From: Jiangella alba
Lineage (GTDB): Bacteria > Actinomycetota > Actinomycetes > Jiangellales > Jiangellaceae
DNA: 64,000 nucleotides
Assembly: GCF_900106035.1 (NCBI RefSeq)
Contig: NZ_FNUC01000003.1
Span: 1,116,001 to 1,180,000 of the forward strand
Direction of reading: 5' to 3'
The notes below the pieces were generated by a model. That model saw only the letters and a program-made list of their open reading frames with translations. It was not told where the DNA came from and ran no database searches. Of the stretch, positions 54,669 through 63,460 are shown piece by piece. The first letter of the stretch is position 1. Each line of letters starts with the position of its first letter. The translations under genes were made by a program, and so were the position numbers.

Positions 54669-55953
54669 GCGCGGGCGCCGGGGCTCGGTCCGGTTGCGCA
54701 CCACGACCGGTGCGGTGCTGGTCGCCGGGCTGGCGCTGCTGCTCGGCGGCGTGGCCCTGGTCGTCGTCATGCGCTCGGCGCTGCTCGAGCAGGTGGCCGA
54801 CGCGGCGCGGTCGCGGGCGGCCTCGGTCGACGCCGCCGACCCGCGCCTGGTCGCCGACGACGACGGGTTCGTGCAGGTGGTCGCGGACGGTGCGGTGGTC
54901 GCGGCCACCCCGAACGTGGCCGGCGTCGCCGCCGTCGACGTGCGTCCCGGCGACACCACCCGGGTCGACGTCGGCGGCGAGGACATGCTGGCGGTCGCGG
55001 TGCGCTCCGGCGACCGGACCGTCGTGGCGGGGCAGTCCACCGACGACGTCGCCGACGCGACCGGGGTGGTGACCCGGCTGCTCGGCGTCGGCCTGCCGGT
55101 CCTGCTCGCCGTCGTGGGGGTGACGACGTGGTGGACGACGGGCCGGGCGCTGGCGCCGGTCGAGGCGGTCCGGGCCGAGGTCGACGCGATCTCCGCCGCC
55201 GAGCTGCACCGCCGCGTCCCCACCGGTCGCGGCGACGACGAGATCGCCCGGCTGGCCCGCACCATGAACCGCATGCTGGACCGCCTCGAGGACGCGCAGA
55301 CCCGGCAGCGCCGGTTCGTCTCCGACGCGTCGCACGAGCTGCGCTCGCCGGTGGCGTCGATCCGGCAGCACGCCGAGGTGGCGCTGGCGCACCCCGGCCG
55401 CACCAGTGTCCCCGCCCTCGCCGGCATCGTCCTGGCCGAGGACCTGCGGGTGCAGCGGCTGGTCGAGGACCTGCTGGTGCTCGCCCGCGCCGACGAGCAC
55501 CGGCTGCGGCTCGCCGCGCACGCCGTCGACCTCGACGACCTCGTGCTGGAGGAGGCCGTGCGGCTGCGGGCGGCCGGCGCCACCGTCGACACCACCGGCG
55601 TCGCCGCGGCCCGGGTGACCGGCGACGCCGCCGCGCTGCGGCGGGTGCTGCGCAACCTCGGCGACAACGCCGTCCGGCACGCGGCCGGGGTGGTCGCCCT
55701 GTCGGTGGCGTCGCGCGACGGCACGGTCAGCCTGGCCGTCGAGGACGACGGTCCCGGCATCGCGCCCGCCGACCGCGAGCGCGTCCTGCACCGCTTCGTC
55801 CGCCTCGACGAGGCCCGCGACCGCGACGCCGGCGGCGCCGGCCTGGGGCTGGCCATCGTCGACGAGTTGGTCCGCGCGCACGACGGCGCCGTCGAGGTGG
55901 GGGAGCGCAACGGCGGCGGCGCCCGCATCGTCGTCCGCCTCCCCGCTGGCTGA
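54658..55953 (+). CDS. Sensor histidine kinase (two-component system)
   Basis: 431 residues from ATG 54658. Membrane segments at about 20-42 (TTGAVLVAGLALLLGGVALVV) and 145-165 bracket an extracellular sensor. HAMP follows (GRALAPVEAVRAEVDAISAA). The phospho-acceptor His lies in FVSDASHELRSPVASI (near 225), the N box in LRNLGDNAVRH (near 334), and the G boxes in EDDGPGIAP and GGAGLGLAIV. It resembles kinases paired with OmpR regulators that have PepSY or copper/envelope targets. Its regulator is reduced to a tail, so the signal has no visible outlet. The PepSY protein follows. Confidence 0.9.
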   Translation: MAAERGRRGSVRLRTTTGAVLVAGLALLLGGVALVVVMRSALLEQVADAARSRAASVDAADPRLVADDDGFVQVVADGAVVAATPNVAGVAAVDVRPGDTTRVDVGGEDMLAVAVRSGDRTVVAGQSTDDVADATGVVTRLLGVGLPVLLAVVGVTTWWTTGRALAPVEAVRAEVDAISAAELHRRVPTGRGDDEIARLARTMNRMLDRLEDAQTRQRRFVSDASHELRSPVASIRQHAEVALAHPGRTSVPALAGIVLAEDLRVQRLVEDLLVLARADEHRLRLAAHAVDLDDLVLEEAVRLRAAGATVDTTGVAAARVTGDAAALRRVLRNLGDNAVRHAAGVVALSVASRDGTVSLAVEDDGPGIAPADRERVLHRFVRLDEARDRDAGGAGLGLAIVDELVRAHDGAVEVGERNGGGARIVVRLPAG

Positions 55954-56017
55954 CGCCGTTCAGGCCCGGTTCAGCACCGCGGGCGCAGGCTGTGTGCATC
56001 CGGAAGGGAGCAGGACC

Positions 56018-56344
56018 ATGAAGCACACGAAGGCCTGGATCGGCGGCGGCGCCGCCGCGGTGGCGGCGGCCGGGGCCATCGCCACCATGGGCGCCGCGTC
56101 GGCGGGCCACGACAGCGAGCAGCCGATCACCGGCGACGCCCTCGCGCGGGCCAGCGCCGCCGCCCTCGACCACACCGGTGGCGGCACCGTCACCGGCACC
56201 GAGCTCGGCGACGAGGAGGGCTACTACGAGGTCGAGGTCACCCTCGACGACGGCACGCAGGTCGACGTCCACCTCGACAAGGACTTCGCCGTGCTGAGCG
56301 ACGAGTCCGACGGCGCCGGCGACACCGAGGAGGGTGGCGACTGA
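56018..56344 (+). CDS. PepSY-domain exported protein
   Basis: 108 residues from ATG 56018 (GGAAGGGAG upstream). An N-terminal signal or anchor (TKAWIGGGAAAVAAAGAIATMGA) is followed by one PepSY domain (about 40-95: ITGDALARASAAALDHTGGG, EGYYEVEVTLDDGTQVDVHL). An acidic tail ends it. Such proteins are often encoded beside OmpR/kinase pairs and may modulate proteases or the kinase. The stop is 5 bases before the next gene. Confidence 0.82.
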   Translation: MKHTKAWIGGGAAAVAAAGAIATMGAASAGHDSEQPITGDALARASAAALDHTGGGTVTGTELGDEEGYYEVEVTLDDGTQVDVHLDKDFAVLSDESDGAGDTEEGGD

Positions 56345-56346
56345 CC

Positions 56347-57480
56347 ATGCGCACGACGGCCGTGCTCACCGCCGCCGTGGCCGGCGTGCTGCTGGCCGGC
56401 TGCGGGGCGAGCCAGGACACCGGCGCCCCTGCCCGGCGGGTCGACACCGCGCGGCCGTCGTTCTCGGCGCCGGGCGACATCACGAACCCGCTGTTCCCGC
56501 TGGTGGTGGGCGACCAGGCGATCCAGCTGGGCCAGGAGGAGGGCAAGCCGCTGCGGGTCGAGGTCACCACGCTGCCGCGGACGCGGACCATCACCTGGGA
56601 CGGCCAGAGCATCGAGGCGGTCGTGTCGCAGTACGTGGCGTACAGCGCCGGGCGGGTCATCGAGGTGACCCACGACTACTACGCGCAGGACGACGCCGGT
56701 GGCGTCTGGTACCTCGGCGAGGACGTCGACGACTACGAGGACGGCGTGCTCACCGGCCACGGCGGCAGCTGGCTGGCCGGCCGCGACGGGCCCGGCGGGC
56801 TGATCATGCCCGCGGACCCGAGCCGGGGCGACGTGTACCGGTCCGAGAACATCCCGGGCCTGGTGTTCGAGGAGACCACCGTCCAGGACGACGACGTCAC
56901 CGCCGACGGACCGCGCGGGCAGGTGCGCGGCGCCATCGGCACCGAGGAACGGCAGGAGGACGGCTCCGTCGAGCACAAGGTGTTCGCGCCGGGGTACGGG
57001 GAGTTCCGCTCCGAGGCCTCCGACGAGCTGGTCCAGGTCGCCGTCGCCGTGCCCACGGACGCCGCGGCCGGCGCCGTCCCGGCGGTGCTGACGGAGCTGG
57101 CCGACGGCGCGGCGCGGGTCTTCGACGACGCGGGCGCCGGGATCGCCGTCGGCCCGTCCGTCGCCGCGATGACGGCCGCCTGGCGGGACCGGCCCGACGA
57201 CACCGCGCCTCCCGCGCTGACCGCCGCGCTCGACGACGCCCTCGGCCGGCTGTCCGGCGCCGGCGACCCCGCCGCGGTGCGGCAGGCCGCCGTCGACACC
57301 GCGACCGCCGTCCTCGACCTCACCCTGCCCTACCGCCCGCCGGCCGAGGTCGACGGCGCCCGGCTCGACGTCGTCGCCCGTCAGCTGGTCATCGACACCG
57401 AGTCCGGGGACGTCGCAGGTCAGCGCTCCGACGCGGTGACCATCGCGGCGCTGCACGACCGCGGCGCGGCCACGCGCTGA
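56347..57480 (+). CDS. Conserved lipoprotein of unknown function
   Basis: 377 residues from ATG 56347. The lipobox LLAGCGAS has its Cys at 19. The body begins ITNPLFPLVVGDQAIQLGQE and has VVSQYVAYSAGRVIEVTHDY, GVWYLGEDVDDYEDG and EHKVFAPGYGEF, a pattern seen in secreted actinobacterial proteins that share a calycin-like beta-barrel. The C-terminal 120 residues are helical and Ala-rich. No function can be given. Confidence 0.7.
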   Translation: MRTTAVLTAAVAGVLLAGCGASQDTGAPARRVDTARPSFSAPGDITNPLFPLVVGDQAIQLGQEEGKPLRVEVTTLPRTRTITWDGQSIEAVVSQYVAYSAGRVIEVTHDYYAQDDAGGVWYLGEDVDDYEDGVLTGHGGSWLAGRDGPGGLIMPADPSRGDVYRSENIPGLVFEETTVQDDDVTADGPRGQVRGAIGTEERQEDGSVEHKVFAPGYGEFRSEASDELVQVAVAVPTDAAAGAVPAVLTELADGAARVFDDAGAGIAVGPSVAAMTAAWRDRPDDTAPPALTAALDDALGRLSGAGDPAAVRQAAVDTATAVLDLTLPYRPPAEVDGARLDVVARQLVIDTESGDVAGQRSDAVTIAALHDRGAATR

Positions 57481-57527
57481 GCCGACCTGCGTCGCCGGAC
57501 CTGAGCGGCAGGACTACGCTCCCGCTC

Positions 57528-58751
57528 ATGTCCGACGCGACACCAGAGGGCAGCGGCACGGTCATCCCGCAGATCCGGATCATGCGACGGTCCGGGCTCG
57601 AGCAGCGGGCGACGTTCTTCGAGCTGTTCTTCGACCTCGTCTACGTCTTCGCCGTCACCCAGCTCTCGCACCACCTGCTGGCCAGCCACCTCACCTGGAC
57701 CGGCGCCGCCGAGACGGCGTTCATGCTGCTGGCGGTCTACTGGGCGTGGAACTACACGACCTGGATGGCGAACTGGTTCGACCCCGAGACCGCCCCCGTG
57801 CGGCTGGTGCTGACGTTCGTCATGCTGGCCAGCCTGCTGATGGCGGTCGCGATCCCGGAGGGCTTCGGCGACCTCGCGCTGCTGTTCGCGTGCAGCTACG
57901 CCGCCCTGCAGATCGGCCGCAACCTGTTCGTCGTCATCGTCACGCCACCGGGCACGTTCAACCGGAACTTCCGCCACATCCTCGCCTGGTCGGTGGCGTC
58001 CGCGCCGCTCTGGGTGGCCGGCGGCCTGATCGACGACGCCCGCTGGCCGCTCTGGCTGGTCGCGCTGGCGCTCGACCTCTCCGGGCCGCTGGCGCAGTAC
58101 TGGGTGCCCGGTGACGGCAGCGCGCCGATGAGCCAGTGGGCCATCGACGGGCACCACTTCGCCGAGCGGTTCCAGTTGTTCGTCATCATCGCGCTGGGCG
58201 AGAGCATCGTGCTCACCGGCGTCACCGCGTCAGGCACCGAGATGAGCCTGGAGATCGGCCTCGCGCTGGGCGTGTCGTTCCTCGGCTCGGTGGCCCTGTG
58301 GTGGCTGTACTTCTCCGGCGCGTCGCCGGTCATCGCGCACCGCCTCGGGCACAGCAGCAGCGAGGACGTCGGCGCGCTCGGCCGCGACATCTACACCTAC
58401 CTGCACGTCCCGATCGTCGCCGGCATCGTCCTCATGGCCGTCGGTGACGAGCTGGTGGTCGCGCACCCGGGGGACGCGATGGAGACCACCGGCGCGCTGG
58501 CCGTGCTGGGCGGGCCGGCGCTGTTCCTGCTCGGCCTGCTGGCCTGCAGCCTGCGGGTCCGGCACCGCGCCGGCTGGCCGGCGGTCGCCGCGGTGGTCGT
58601 GCTGCTGGCCGGCGTGCCGGTGATGGCCGGGCGCAGCGGCCTCGCGACGGCGACGTTCTCGCTGGTCGTGCTGGGGACGCTGGCGGTGCTCGAGGTCCGC
58701 CGGACGCCGCGCGAGCCGGTCGGCGAGACGACGACCGGCGCGGCCCCCTGA
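57528..58751 (+). CDS. LtrA-family (low-temperature requirement) membrane protein
   Basis: 407 residues from ATG 57528; the frame is open far upstream but only as a shadow of the lipoprotein gene. It has family hallmarks: RATFFELFFDLVYVFAVTQL at residues 25-45, YWAWNYTTWMANWFDPE and HFAERFQLFVIIALGESIVL (near 205-224), with about eleven hydrophobic segments. The role is unknown despite the name, which comes from a Listeria cold-growth mutant. Confidence 0.88.
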   Translation: MSDATPEGSGTVIPQIRIMRRSGLEQRATFFELFFDLVYVFAVTQLSHHLLASHLTWTGAAETAFMLLAVYWAWNYTTWMANWFDPETAPVRLVLTFVMLASLLMAVAIPEGFGDLALLFACSYAALQIGRNLFVVIVTPPGTFNRNFRHILAWSVASAPLWVAGGLIDDARWPLWLVALALDLSGPLAQYWVPGDGSAPMSQWAIDGHHFAERFQLFVIIALGESIVLTGVTASGTEMSLEIGLALGVSFLGSVALWWLYFSGASPVIAHRLGHSSSEDVGALGRDIYTYLHVPIVAGIVLMAVGDELVVAHPGDAMETTGALAVLGGPALFLLGLLACSLRVRHRAGWPAVAAVVVLLAGVPVMAGRSGLATATFSLVVLGTLAVLEVRRTPREPVGETTTGAAP

Positions 58752-58829
58752 CGCGTTGGCCGAGCTCGGTTCGCCGGGCTCTCGTCGGTGTGTTTCGTAT
58801 CGTTCCGCCTGCCCCCTGCTGTTCTTCTG

Positions 58830-59066
58830 GTCCGCCGGCCGCTCATTGGTCCGCTTCGGGTGGGGGTGGAGGTCGCCGGGGGTGTTGGGGCGGGGGGTGA
58901 CGTCGGTGCCAACGGTTGGCGTGTGGGTCACCCTGTGGCGGTGGAGGTCGCCGGGGTGTGGGGGCGGGGGTGACGCTGGTGCCAATGGTTGGCGTCCGAG
59001 TCACCCGTCTCGGTCGTCCGGTCCTGGGGTCGTGGGTTGCGGTCCGCCGGCCGCTCACTGGTCCGC
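58830..59066. repeat. Nested direct repeats in the LtrA-phosphodiesterase gap
   Basis: A 26-base word starting GGTCCGCCGGCCGCTCA occurs at 58830-58855 and 59041-59066 with one difference. Between them are two tandem units of about 70-75 bases (58865-58933 and 58940-59006), each running GGTGGAGGTCGCCGGGG, a G-rich run, GGTGCCAA-GGTTGGCGT and GTCACCC. The rest of the 418-base gap (58752-59169) holds no gene. Confidence 0.75.
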
Positions 59067-59169
59067 ATGCCTGTGAAACGTCGCGTGGAGGCCGTGTCGG
59101 CGTCGTCGGGGGTTCACCGGGGGCGCGAAGACTCGACGAGGCCCCGCACGCTCGTCGAGAGGATCAGAC

Positions 59170-60366
59170 ATGGCCCCGAGGACGCTGCGCCGGACGGTGG
59201 CGGCCGCCGGCGCGCTCGCGCTGTTCACCGGCCTGGCCGCGACGCAGGCCGGCGCGGACGAGGAGGACCCGCGGATCGAGCAGTACCGGCAGGCGCTCGC
59301 CCAGCTCCGCCCGCTGACCGACCCGCCGGCCTGCGACCAGACGCCCGATCCGGACCGCTGGGCCGACGCCGGCACGCCGGACGTTGGCGCCGCCGACGCC
59401 GTCATCTCCGCGCACCGCGGCGCTCTGACGCTGGCGCCGGAGAACACGCTGGACTCCTACGCCTACGCGTTCGCCTACGGCGTCGACCTCGTCGAGGTGG
59501 ACGTCCAGCAGACGAAGGACGGCCGGTTCGTCGCGCTGCACGACTCCACCGTCGACCGCACCACCGACGGCACCGGCAACGTCGCCGACCTCACCTTCGA
59601 CGAGGTGCGAGCGCTCAACGCGGCCGACTACGCGCCGTGGAAGGGCGGCGCCTACGACCCCGCGCGGGTCGCGTCGCTGGAGGAGGTGCTGGCGCTCGCC
59701 CAGCAGGCCGGGAAGGGCGTCGAGCTCGACGTCAAGGGCTCGGTGACGGAGGAGGGCGAGCTGGCCGAGCTGGTCGGCGAGTACGGCCTGATCGAGGAGT
59801 CCGTCTTCAACTCGTCGGACCCGCGGGTGTTCGCCGCCGAGCCGGCCGCGCGGCTCATCTACAACCGCGACCGCTGGGAGCCGAACTTCCTGATCTACGA
59901 GATCGCGGCGATCTTCAAGGTGTTCGGGTCGCGGCTGGACGAGTACACCCCCGAGTCCGTCGCGGCCGCCCACGACGCCTGCGCGATCGTCATGCCGCAC
60001 GCCTACGACGCCGGCCCGGAGCAGGAGGTCGAGCAGTTCCTGCGGGCCCGCGCGATGGGCGCCGACGGCGTGCAGACGAACCAGCCGGCGCTGATCGTCG
60101 CGGCCGCGGGAGAGGCGGTCGGCTCCGCCATCGAGACCGGACGCGGCGAGCGCGGCCGCATCGACGAGGTGTGCCTGGTCAACGCCGGCAACGGGTTCGG
60201 CTTCCCGGGCAAGCCGGTCCGGTTCGAGCGGGGCACCAGGGCCGTCGAGGTGACGACCGGCCGCGGCGGCTGCGTCGCGGTGCCGGACGGCCACTGGCTC
60301 GGCGCCCGTGTGACGTTCGGCGGCGACGGCGCCGTGCACGCGTCGGCCGCCCGGCTCGTCCCGTAG
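59170..60366 (+). CDS. Secreted glycerophosphodiester phosphodiesterase
   Basis: 398 residues from ATG 59170. A Sec-type signal (LRRTVAAAGALALFTGLAATQAGA) is followed by a GDPD barrel from about residue 75. It has the HRG motif in ISAHRGALTLAPENTLDSY, metal ligands in LVEVDVQQTKDGRFVALHDS, LTFDEVRALNAAD, and GVELDVKGS. It hydrolyses glycerophosphodiesters to glycerol-3-phosphate outside the cell, so it may scavenge phosphate or trim teichoic acid. About 80 C-terminal residues (GNGFGFPGKPVRFERG to AARLVP) form an extra beta-domain not usual in the family. Confidence 0.85.
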   Translation: MAPRTLRRTVAAAGALALFTGLAATQAGADEEDPRIEQYRQALAQLRPLTDPPACDQTPDPDRWADAGTPDVGAADAVISAHRGALTLAPENTLDSYAYAFAYGVDLVEVDVQQTKDGRFVALHDSTVDRTTDGTGNVADLTFDEVRALNAADYAPWKGGAYDPARVASLEEVLALAQQAGKGVELDVKGSVTEEGELAELVGEYGLIEESVFNSSDPRVFAAEPAARLIYNRDRWEPNFLIYEIAAIFKVFGSRLDEYTPESVAAAHDACAIVMPHAYDAGPEQEVEQFLRARAMGADGVQTNQPALIVAAAGEAVGSAIETGRGERGRIDEVCLVNAGNGFGFPGKPVRFERGTRAVEVTTGRGGCVAVPDGHWLGARVTFGGDGAVHASAARLVP

Positions 60367-60373
60367 CGGGCGG

Positions 60374-60412
60374 GGTTCCCTCGCGGCCGCAACACCCGGC
60401 CGCGAGGGAACC
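60374..60412. terminator. Bidirectional terminator between convergent genes
   Basis: Perfect 16-base stem GGTTCCCTCGCGGCCG (60374-60389) and CGGCCGCGAGGGAACC (60397-60412) with a 7-base loop. It lies 7 bases after both the phosphodiesterase stop and, on the other strand, the deacetylase stop. Confidence 0.88.
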
Positions 60413-60418
60413 ACCGGG

Positions 60419-63148
60419 TCAGAGCCGGTAGGCCGCCGCGTCGTTCGCCTCGCCGGACTCCAGCGAGACCAGCAGCCACCGCTGCGAGCCGCTGCCGGAC
60501 GCCGTCAGCGGGACCGTCACCGAGTGCCGTCCGGCCGCGAGCTCCTGGTCGAGCCGGCCGAGCACGGCCGCGCCGTCCCAGACGAAGACCCGGGCCTGAC
60601 CGGCCCGCCGCGTCCGCAGCCGGGCCGTGACCGAGCCGCCGGAGGCAGACGCGGACTGCACCTCGACCGACCCGCCGCCCAGCGCGCGCCAGCCGCCCAG
60701 CGGGACGTTGTCGCCGGCCGACTGCAGGATGCTCTGCGGCGAGTCGACGCTCTTCGCGGCGGTGTCGGGCAGCACCGGCTCCTTCGGCGCGGACGGCTGG
60801 GCCGCCAGGTCCGGCAGCGTGACGACGGCCCACCGGTACGGGTCGGCCCGCACACCCTGCCAGGTGGACCAGCCGATGCGGGTCTGCGTGCTCTTGTCCT
60901 GGGTGTCGGAGTCGTTGACCAGGATGTTGAAGCCGACGTGCTGCGGGTCGAGCGCGTCGGGCAGCACGTCGAACGGGATCTTCGCCACCACCGTGTACCC
61001 GGTGTAGGGGTCGCCGACCCGCGACGCGACCTCCATGCCCGGCGCGGTCTCCGGGCCGGGGCCCTGCCGGTTGTCACGGTCGCGGTGGAAGCTCGGCGGG
61101 TTGCCGTTCGCGGGGTCGTCGGTGATCGGGAAGACGCCGGCGATGAACACCGTCGACGTGTTCGCCGACGTGCCGCGCGGGTCGATGTTGATCTCGACGG
61201 AGTCGGTGCGCCGCTGCCGCTTGGTGTCCTCGGGCGGCAGGACGAAGCCGAGCACGTCGTCGGTGACGTTCACGTAGACGTAGAACGCGTCGTCGGTGTA
61301 GGTGATCCTGGCGTGGCCGGAGATGTCCGACGCCGGCGCCTGCTCGCCCTCCCAGCGGGTGGAGATGTCGATGACGGCGCCGGGGAACTCGCTCTCGTCG
61401 ACGTCGCCCGCCACCCGCGGCGCCGTCGTGGCCTTCTCCAGCGCCAGGCTCGGCACCAGCAGGAACGCCGCGTCCTGAGCCGCCGAACCGCCGTCGTAGG
61501 TCGTGACGATCTCGATCGCGTACCGGCCGTCGTCGGGTGCCCGGTTCGACGTCGGCAGCGACGGGTCGGTGTTGGTGACGGTGAACGTGACGGCCCCGGC
61601 GGCGCCGGGCGCGAGGTCCTGGTACGACCGGCTGGCGGGGGAGACCTCGAAGCCCGCCGGCACCGCGAGCGTGACGGCGCCCGACTGCGGCCGGTCGCTG
61701 GTGTTGGTGAGGTCGACGCGGACCTCGCGGCCGCGGCCGCTGCCGATGGCGAGCAGCGGCAGGATCAGGCTGTCGAGGTGCTCGACGCCGTTGGCGGCGG
61801 TCCATGCGCGGAACTGCGCGATCTCCGGCAGCGGCTCGAGGGTGCCGCGCACCGGCGCGCCGATCTCGACCACCTCGCCGAGAGTGCCGGCGCCGTGCCG
61901 CGGCGTGCTCAGCGTCCCGCGCAGGTCGAACCGCTCGCCGGCCACGAGATCGGCCGGGACGGTGACGGTGAACGTCGCCGTCGCCGCGCGGCCGGGCGCG
62001 AGCGTCCCGAGCCGGCCGTCGCCGCTCACCGTCCAGCCCTCCGGCACCTCGACCGCGACGGACGCGTTCGGCACGGGCCGCCGGGCGGCCGCCCGGGCAT
62101 GCGCCACCACCTCGAAGGACGAGCCGGCCAGCACGTGGAAGCCGGGCGTCTCCAGGTAGAACTCCGTGCCCAGCGGCAGGCCGCCGGGCGCCTGCAGGGC
62201 CGCGCCCTCGATGGCCGCCAGCCCGCCGCTGCGCGGGTCGGGGTACGGCGTGCGGGTGTCGATGAGCGTGAACCACTGGCTGGAGATGCGTGCGGGGTCG
62301 GACGGCGGGAACGCGCGGGTGGACCAGCCCTGGGTGATGTACTCGCGGGCGGCCCACGTCTTGACGACGCTCCACCGCTCCCCGCCGTGGCGCTGCGAGA
62401 CCGTGCCGTCCCACGTGCCGAAGACGACGTCGGACGTGACGCGCGGGGTGTAGCCGGTCGCGGGGCCGTCGGGGCCGAGCGGGCCGCTGCCGACGGCGCC
62501 GCTCTGCAGGATCCGGCCGACCCGCCACGGGCCGAAGCCCTCGTCGGCGTGCTCGGGGAACCGCGAGGGGTCGGCGGCGGCGTAGTAGGCCTCGACGGCG
62601 AGCTTGGCCGCCTGCTGGTGGTTGCCGTGGTTGCCGTCGGTGGCCGACGGGTTCATGGTGACGATGACGCTGGGCCGGGTGGCCCGGACGACCCGGACGA
62701 TGCGTCCCAGCGTGCTCTCGTGCCCCCAGATCTGCTCGCTCAGCGGTGCGCTGGCGGTGTAGTAGAAGTCGAGGCCGTCGAGGTTGTAGATGTGCTCGAT
62801 CCCGGCGTAGGCCACCGCGCGGCGCTCCTCCGCCTCGCGCAGCAGGCCCAGCGGCGGGCCCTCCTCCAGGCCGACCGCGTTGCCGCCGCCCTCGCCGCGG
62901 GTGATCGTGATGACGCCGGCGCGCACGCCGTGGTCCTCGTTCCACTGACCCAGGGCGCCGAGCGTGCCGGCTTCGTCGTCGGGATGCGCGCCGATGTAGA
63001 GGATGTCCAGGTCGACCGCACCTCCCGGCTCGGCGAGTGCCCGCTCCGCGGGGGTCAGCAGCCGCAACCCGGCGGCCGCGCCGACGGCCGCGGCGGTGAC
63101 GGCGCCGGTGCCACGCAGGAAGCTGCGGCGGTTCAGGTTCACGTCCAT
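60419..63148 (-). CDS. Secreted PIG-L-family deacetylase with beta-sandwich and CBM9-like domains
   Basis: 909 residues from ATG 63148 (GAGAGGGC upstream). A TAT signal LNRRSFLRGTG is followed by a PIG-L domain (about 45-290) with zinc residues in YIGAHPDDEAGTLG (near 53-58) and the late His in DGNHGNHQQAAKLA. Then come NEW3-like stalk domains (VPEGWTVSGDGRLGTLAPGR, VPAGFEVSPASRSYQDLAPG), a CBM9-like domain (about 590-790; DIYFEV-type strands DDAFYVYVNVTDD, DSVEINIDP, GYTVVAKIPF) and a C-terminal beta-domain. PIG-L enzymes remove N-acetyl groups from amino sugars. The binding domains point to an extracellular glycan. Substrate unknown. Confidence 0.85.
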   Translation of the reverse strand: MDVNLNRRSFLRGTGAVTAAAVGAAAGLRLLTPAERALAEPGGAVDLDILYIGAHPDDEAGTLGALGQWNEDHGVRAGVITITRGEGGGNAVGLEEGPPLGLLREAEERRAVAYAGIEHIYNLDGLDFYYTASAPLSEQIWGHESTLGRIVRVVRATRPSVIVTMNPSATDGNHGNHQQAAKLAVEAYYAAADPSRFPEHADEGFGPWRVGRILQSGAVGSGPLGPDGPATGYTPRVTSDVVFGTWDGTVSQRHGGERWSVVKTWAAREYITQGWSTRAFPPSDPARISSQWFTLIDTRTPYPDPRSGGLAAIEGAALQAPGGLPLGTEFYLETPGFHVLAGSSFEVVAHARAAARRPVPNASVAVEVPEGWTVSGDGRLGTLAPGRAATATFTVTVPADLVAGERFDLRGTLSTPRHGAGTLGEVVEIGAPVRGTLEPLPEIAQFRAWTAANGVEHLDSLILPLLAIGSGRGREVRVDLTNTSDRPQSGAVTLAVPAGFEVSPASRSYQDLAPGAAGAVTFTVTNTDPSLPTSNRAPDDGRYAIEIVTTYDGGSAAQDAAFLLVPSLALEKATTAPRVAGDVDESEFPGAVIDISTRWEGEQAPASDISGHARITYTDDAFYVYVNVTDDVLGFVLPPEDTKRQRRTDSVEINIDPRGTSANTSTVFIAGVFPITDDPANGNPPSFHRDRDNRQGPGPETAPGMEVASRVGDPYTGYTVVAKIPFDVLPDALDPQHVGFNILVNDSDTQDKSTQTRIGWSTWQGVRADPYRWAVVTLPDLAAQPSAPKEPVLPDTAAKSVDSPQSILQSAGDNVPLGGWRALGGGSVEVQSASASGGSVTARLRTRRAGQARVFVWDGAAVLGRLDQELAAGRHSVTVPLTASGSGSQRWLLVSLESGEANDAAAYRL

Positions 63149-63460
63149 GTAAGCCCTCTCTACGACGCGCGATGACGGCGCGATCCTCATGAGGTCATGC
63201 CGACGGACTCCCCGAGCCGCGGGTCCGGCGGGGAGTGGTCATGAGCTGTGCATGACCCGACTTCAGCGGTGACAGTGCAGGTGCGGGCGCCGGCCGAGCG
63301 CCCTCGGAAGGCCTTCGAAGGGCGACCCTAGGGACGTCTCCAGCCCGTTGGCAAGGGTTCGTGAGCTTTTTCCTTCGGAGAACGAAAAATAACGGGACGA
63401 GACCTTCCGTGTCCGAACCGTGTCTTGACCGCGGTACTTCCTTCGCCGTAGAAAGCAACC
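63149..63460. promoter_or_regulatory. Divergent promoter region of deacetylase and ROK regulator
   Basis: 312 bases without a gene. It contains the AT-rich inverted repeat TTTTTCCTTCGGAGAACGAAAAA (63365-63388 region) and, 60 bases nearer the ROK start, CTTCCTTCGCCG. Either could be the site of the ROK protein. The evidence is only position and symmetry. Confidence 0.3.

Noticed and set aside
53743-55953. A genuine evolved permease-kinase fusion protein
   Set aside because: The middle of the frame encodes a response-regulator tail in a different frame, so the open frame is the by-product of a deletion. It is kept as a finding, not as a gene.
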